64,000 nt of DNA from Cupriavidus sp. D39 (GTDB lineage: Bacteria > Pseudomonadota > Gammaproteobacteria > Burkholderiales > Burkholderiaceae). The notes below the pieces were generated by a model, which was not told the origin of the DNA, did not search any database, and saw nothing but the letters and a program-made list of their open reading frames with translations. The DNA is taken from positions 1 through 64,000 of the forward strand of contig NZ_JAPNLE010000005.1 in the NCBI RefSeq assembly GCF_026627925.1, read 5' to 3'. Made by a program: the position numbers and the translations under genes. Shown here piece after piece: positions 61,960 to 64,000 of the stretch (the stretch's first letter is position 1; each line of letters starts with the position of its first letter).

Positions 61960-64000
61960 ATGGCACGACGCAAACAACAACAGCAGCAGCAGCTGAATCA
62001 GCTAGCATTTGATTTTGGTTTTGACGAAACGGTAGAGGCAATTGAGCGCATCGATGCAGACGCGCGTGCCGATGAACTGGACCTTTTTTCTGGAGAGAAT
62101 CATGTTGGTGGGCAAAACACAACCGCTGGAGATGGCGCAACGGGTGCTGCAAGCCAGCACACTGCAGTTGATCGCCAAGAGCCCGTACACGATCTACGGC
62201 TGGAAGATCGTGGATCGCTGGGCGGTGAACGATCCGCAGAAGTTGTCGGCGCTGGAAGCGCAGGGCGAGATCCTGCTCCTGAGCAGGTTGCTCGAACAGC
62301 AGACGACCGAAATGGACGTCCTGACGACGCAGGCGGCGTTGGAGCGCCTGGCAGCGGGCGAGACGGAGTTCGAGATTCTGGCCAGCGCGCAGGTCCAGAC
62401 CGAACTGTAAAGCCGACCGACTATGTCATCACGGACGCGGACGCTCTCGGCGAGGGTGGTGCCAAGGCCAAGTACCGCGATAACGTCGCAGCACTGCGTA
62501 TTCTTTCCGCGCTGGAGAGCGAGGAGCGAGCCGCGACTGCGGAGGAGCAAGGGGCCCTTGTTCGGTACGTAGGATGGGGTGGACTACCGCAAGCGTTTGA
62601 TCCGGCGAATTCGGATTGGGCGCGCGAATTCAACGAGCTCAGGGAACTTCTCTCGGGTCCCGATTATGATGCTGCGCGTCGATCCACTCAGGATGCGCAC
62701 TACACCGCTCAACCGGTTGTCGAGGCGATCTACGCCGGCCTTGATCGCCTCGGCTTCCCCGGTGGCAAAATGCTTGAACCTGCCCTTGGCTCTGGCAACT
62801 TCGTCGGCCTCATGCCCCGCGAAATGCGGGAGAAATCCAAGCTGACGGGGATCGAACTCGATCCGACTACCGCCGCGATTGCCAAGCACCTCTATCCCTC
62901 TGCAACTGTCATTAATAAAGGCTTCCAAGAAGTCAGCATACCGCACGACTACTTCGATGCAGCCGTGGGTAATCCGCCCTTTGGCAATCAGAAGCTCTAC
63001 GATCGCGAGCACAAAGAACTTGGCGAGTTCTCCATTCACAACTACTTCGTTGCGAAGGCGCTAGACAAGGTGCGGCCAGGCGGCGTTGTCGCCGTGGTGG
63101 TGAGCAACTATTTCCTCGATGCCAATCTCTCGACCGCGCGTGAGCACGTCTCCAAGACAGCGAACCTGGTCGGCGCTATCCGGTTGCCCAACACCGCCTT
63201 CAAGCAGAACGCGCTAACGGAGGTGACGACGGACATCGTGTTCCTGCAAAAGCGGACCGCAGAGCAGGAGGCCGATCTCTCATGGGTGAACGTCGGTACA
63301 TTACCCGATGCAGAAACGGGCGTGCCCATTACCGTCAATCAGTATTACCTCGATCGGCCCAACATGATGCTTGGGGAGATGGCACTGAAAGGGACGATGT
63401 ACAGGGGCAATACTGCCGCTCTTATCGCTCCTGACGGCCAGGATCTGCCCGCCGCGCTGGCCGCCGCAATCGAGTCGCTGCCATCAGGCATCTATCGGCA
63501 GCTGGAGAAGACGAGATTCGAGGTGGTTCCTGCAGGCCGCGATGAAGAGAAGGTAGTGATCCCAGCGCACACGAAGGTTGGCGCGTACTTCGTGACGCCC
63601 GGCGGGGCAATTGCACGTCGTCTTCCCGATCTCTTGGACGAACAGCGCCACGAGCTCGTGGAACCGAAGAACGAGCGCGCCGGTGAACGGATTAAGGGGA
63701 TGGTTGATGCGCGCCTGTCGCTCCGGGCGCTGATGGCCGCCGAGCGGACTGACGCCACGGACGATGAACTGCAAGCCCTCCGCCGTGACCTCAATCGGGT
63801 CTACGATCGCTTCGTGAAGCAGCACGGTTTCGTCAGCAGCCAGGTCAACAAGCAGGCAATGGGTGACGATCCCGAGTACCCCTGTTGCATGCCCTTGAAA
63901 AAGACTTTGATCGAGGCGTCTCGAAGGAAACCGCGCGCAAGAATGGCATAGAGGCGCGCGAGCCTAGCGCCACTAAAGCGGCGATCTTCACGAAGCGGGT
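61960..64000 (+). CDS. Large DNA methylase/helicase-family protein (partial, one frameshift as given)
   Basis: Starts at ATG 61960 (GGAAGG 7 bp upstream). A Gln-rich start, a low-complexity linker, then LVRYVGWGGLPQAFDP, the SAM-binding LEPALGSGNFVGLMP and catalytic NPPFG, as in N6-adenine methyltransferases fused to SNF2-type helicases on plasmids. After the CCCC run at 63879-63882 one extra C gives LLHALEKDFDRGVSKETARK and the frame stays open to the window end; otherwise it stops at 63949-63951. Thought to modify or protect plasmid DNA. Confidence 0.85.
62102..62410 (+). CDS. Nested gene within the methylase gene, alternative frame
   Basis: 102 aa, one frame over from the methylase. GGAGAG lies 4 bp before the ATG. 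Its translation (MAQRVLQASTLQLIAKSPYT, YGWKIVDRWAVNDPQKLSAL) has normal protein composition and helical periodicity, while the methylase frame over the same bases is a Gly/Arg/Asp-rich linker. This points to a real overlapping gene, of unknown function. Confidence 0.6.
   Translation: MLVGKTQPLEMAQRVLQASTLQLIAKSPYTIYGWKIVDRWAVNDPQKLSALEAQGEILLLSRLLEQQTTEMDVLTTQAALERLAAGETEFEILASAQVQTEL

Noticed and set aside
61781-61996. 72-codon frame upstream of the methylase gene
   Set aside because: It runs through the structured leader and has no ribosome-binding site.
1-64000. CRISPR arrays, tRNA and rRNA genes
   Set aside because: No regularly spaced repeats of CRISPR type and no tRNA- or rRNA-like sequence noticed.

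Overview
The window is a stretch of a large self-transmissible plasmid (or a conjugative element of the same build) from a GC-rich proteobacterium. The relaxase, KorB-like ParB, TrfB/KfrB-type proteins, trb-type secretion genes, IS21-family insertion and DUF3717-like protein all point to a betaproteobacterium of the Burkholderiales; genus cannot be read from the sequence. No rRNA, tRNA or CRISPR array was seen.

Layout. 1-2.4 kb: relaxase (minus strand, cut by the window edge), its TraJ-like partner, an IncP-type oriT with a recognisable nic motif, and a divergent TraK-like gene. 2.5-17.7 kb: accessory zone in the predicted leading region, with a SprT-like gene, three cargo units bounded by copies of an 18-bp repeat (A, B, C), a TGT-like/DUF6884 fusion with a secreted nuclease, and a complete 3.43-kb IS21-family element that splits a small gene and left a 5-bp duplication. 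17.7-23.4 kb: small transfer-associated genes including two ParA-like ATPases, a frameshifted traB and an XRE regulator. 23.65-24.84 kb: a replication-protein-like gene with iteron-like inverted repeats inside it. 24.98-36.06 kb: a type IVb (R64-like thin pilus) cluster. 36.18-47.43 kb: trb-type type IV secretion operon in the order trbB-C-D-E-(2 genes)-J-(lipoprotein)-L-F-G-I. 47.6-52.9 kb: control and partition (RHH proteins, ParA, KorB-like ParB, HerA/VirD4-like ATPase, TrfB-like repressor). 53.1-64 kb: ankyrin/LPD7 protein, ArdC-like protein, primase-like protein, coupling protein TraG, lytic transglycosylase and a large DNA methylase-like protein cut by the window end.

The most unusual signals are: (1) a 16-bp near-palindrome, TTTCCAACGTCAGAAA or its reverse complement, found 13 times, mostly just ahead of genes but three times inside coding sequence in three different contexts, and absent from the 16-kb accessory zone, so it marks the plasmid backbone and is the obvious candidate operator of the KorB-like protein; (2) transposase-less cargo units with complex multi-copy repeat ends, two of them in tandem, inserted 48-49 bp upstream of two nearly identical promoters; (3) a 102-codon gene nested out of frame in the low-complexity linker of the methylase gene; (4) structured 5' leaders in front of three genes of the 53-64 kb block.

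Caution on sequence quality. At least eleven reading frames are broken by what looks like the loss of one base in a run of the same base (G, C or T), always in the same direction, including genes that must work for transfer (trbD, trbL). Homopolymer under-calling in the assembly is the simplest explanation; the affected genes are described here as they would read after repair.
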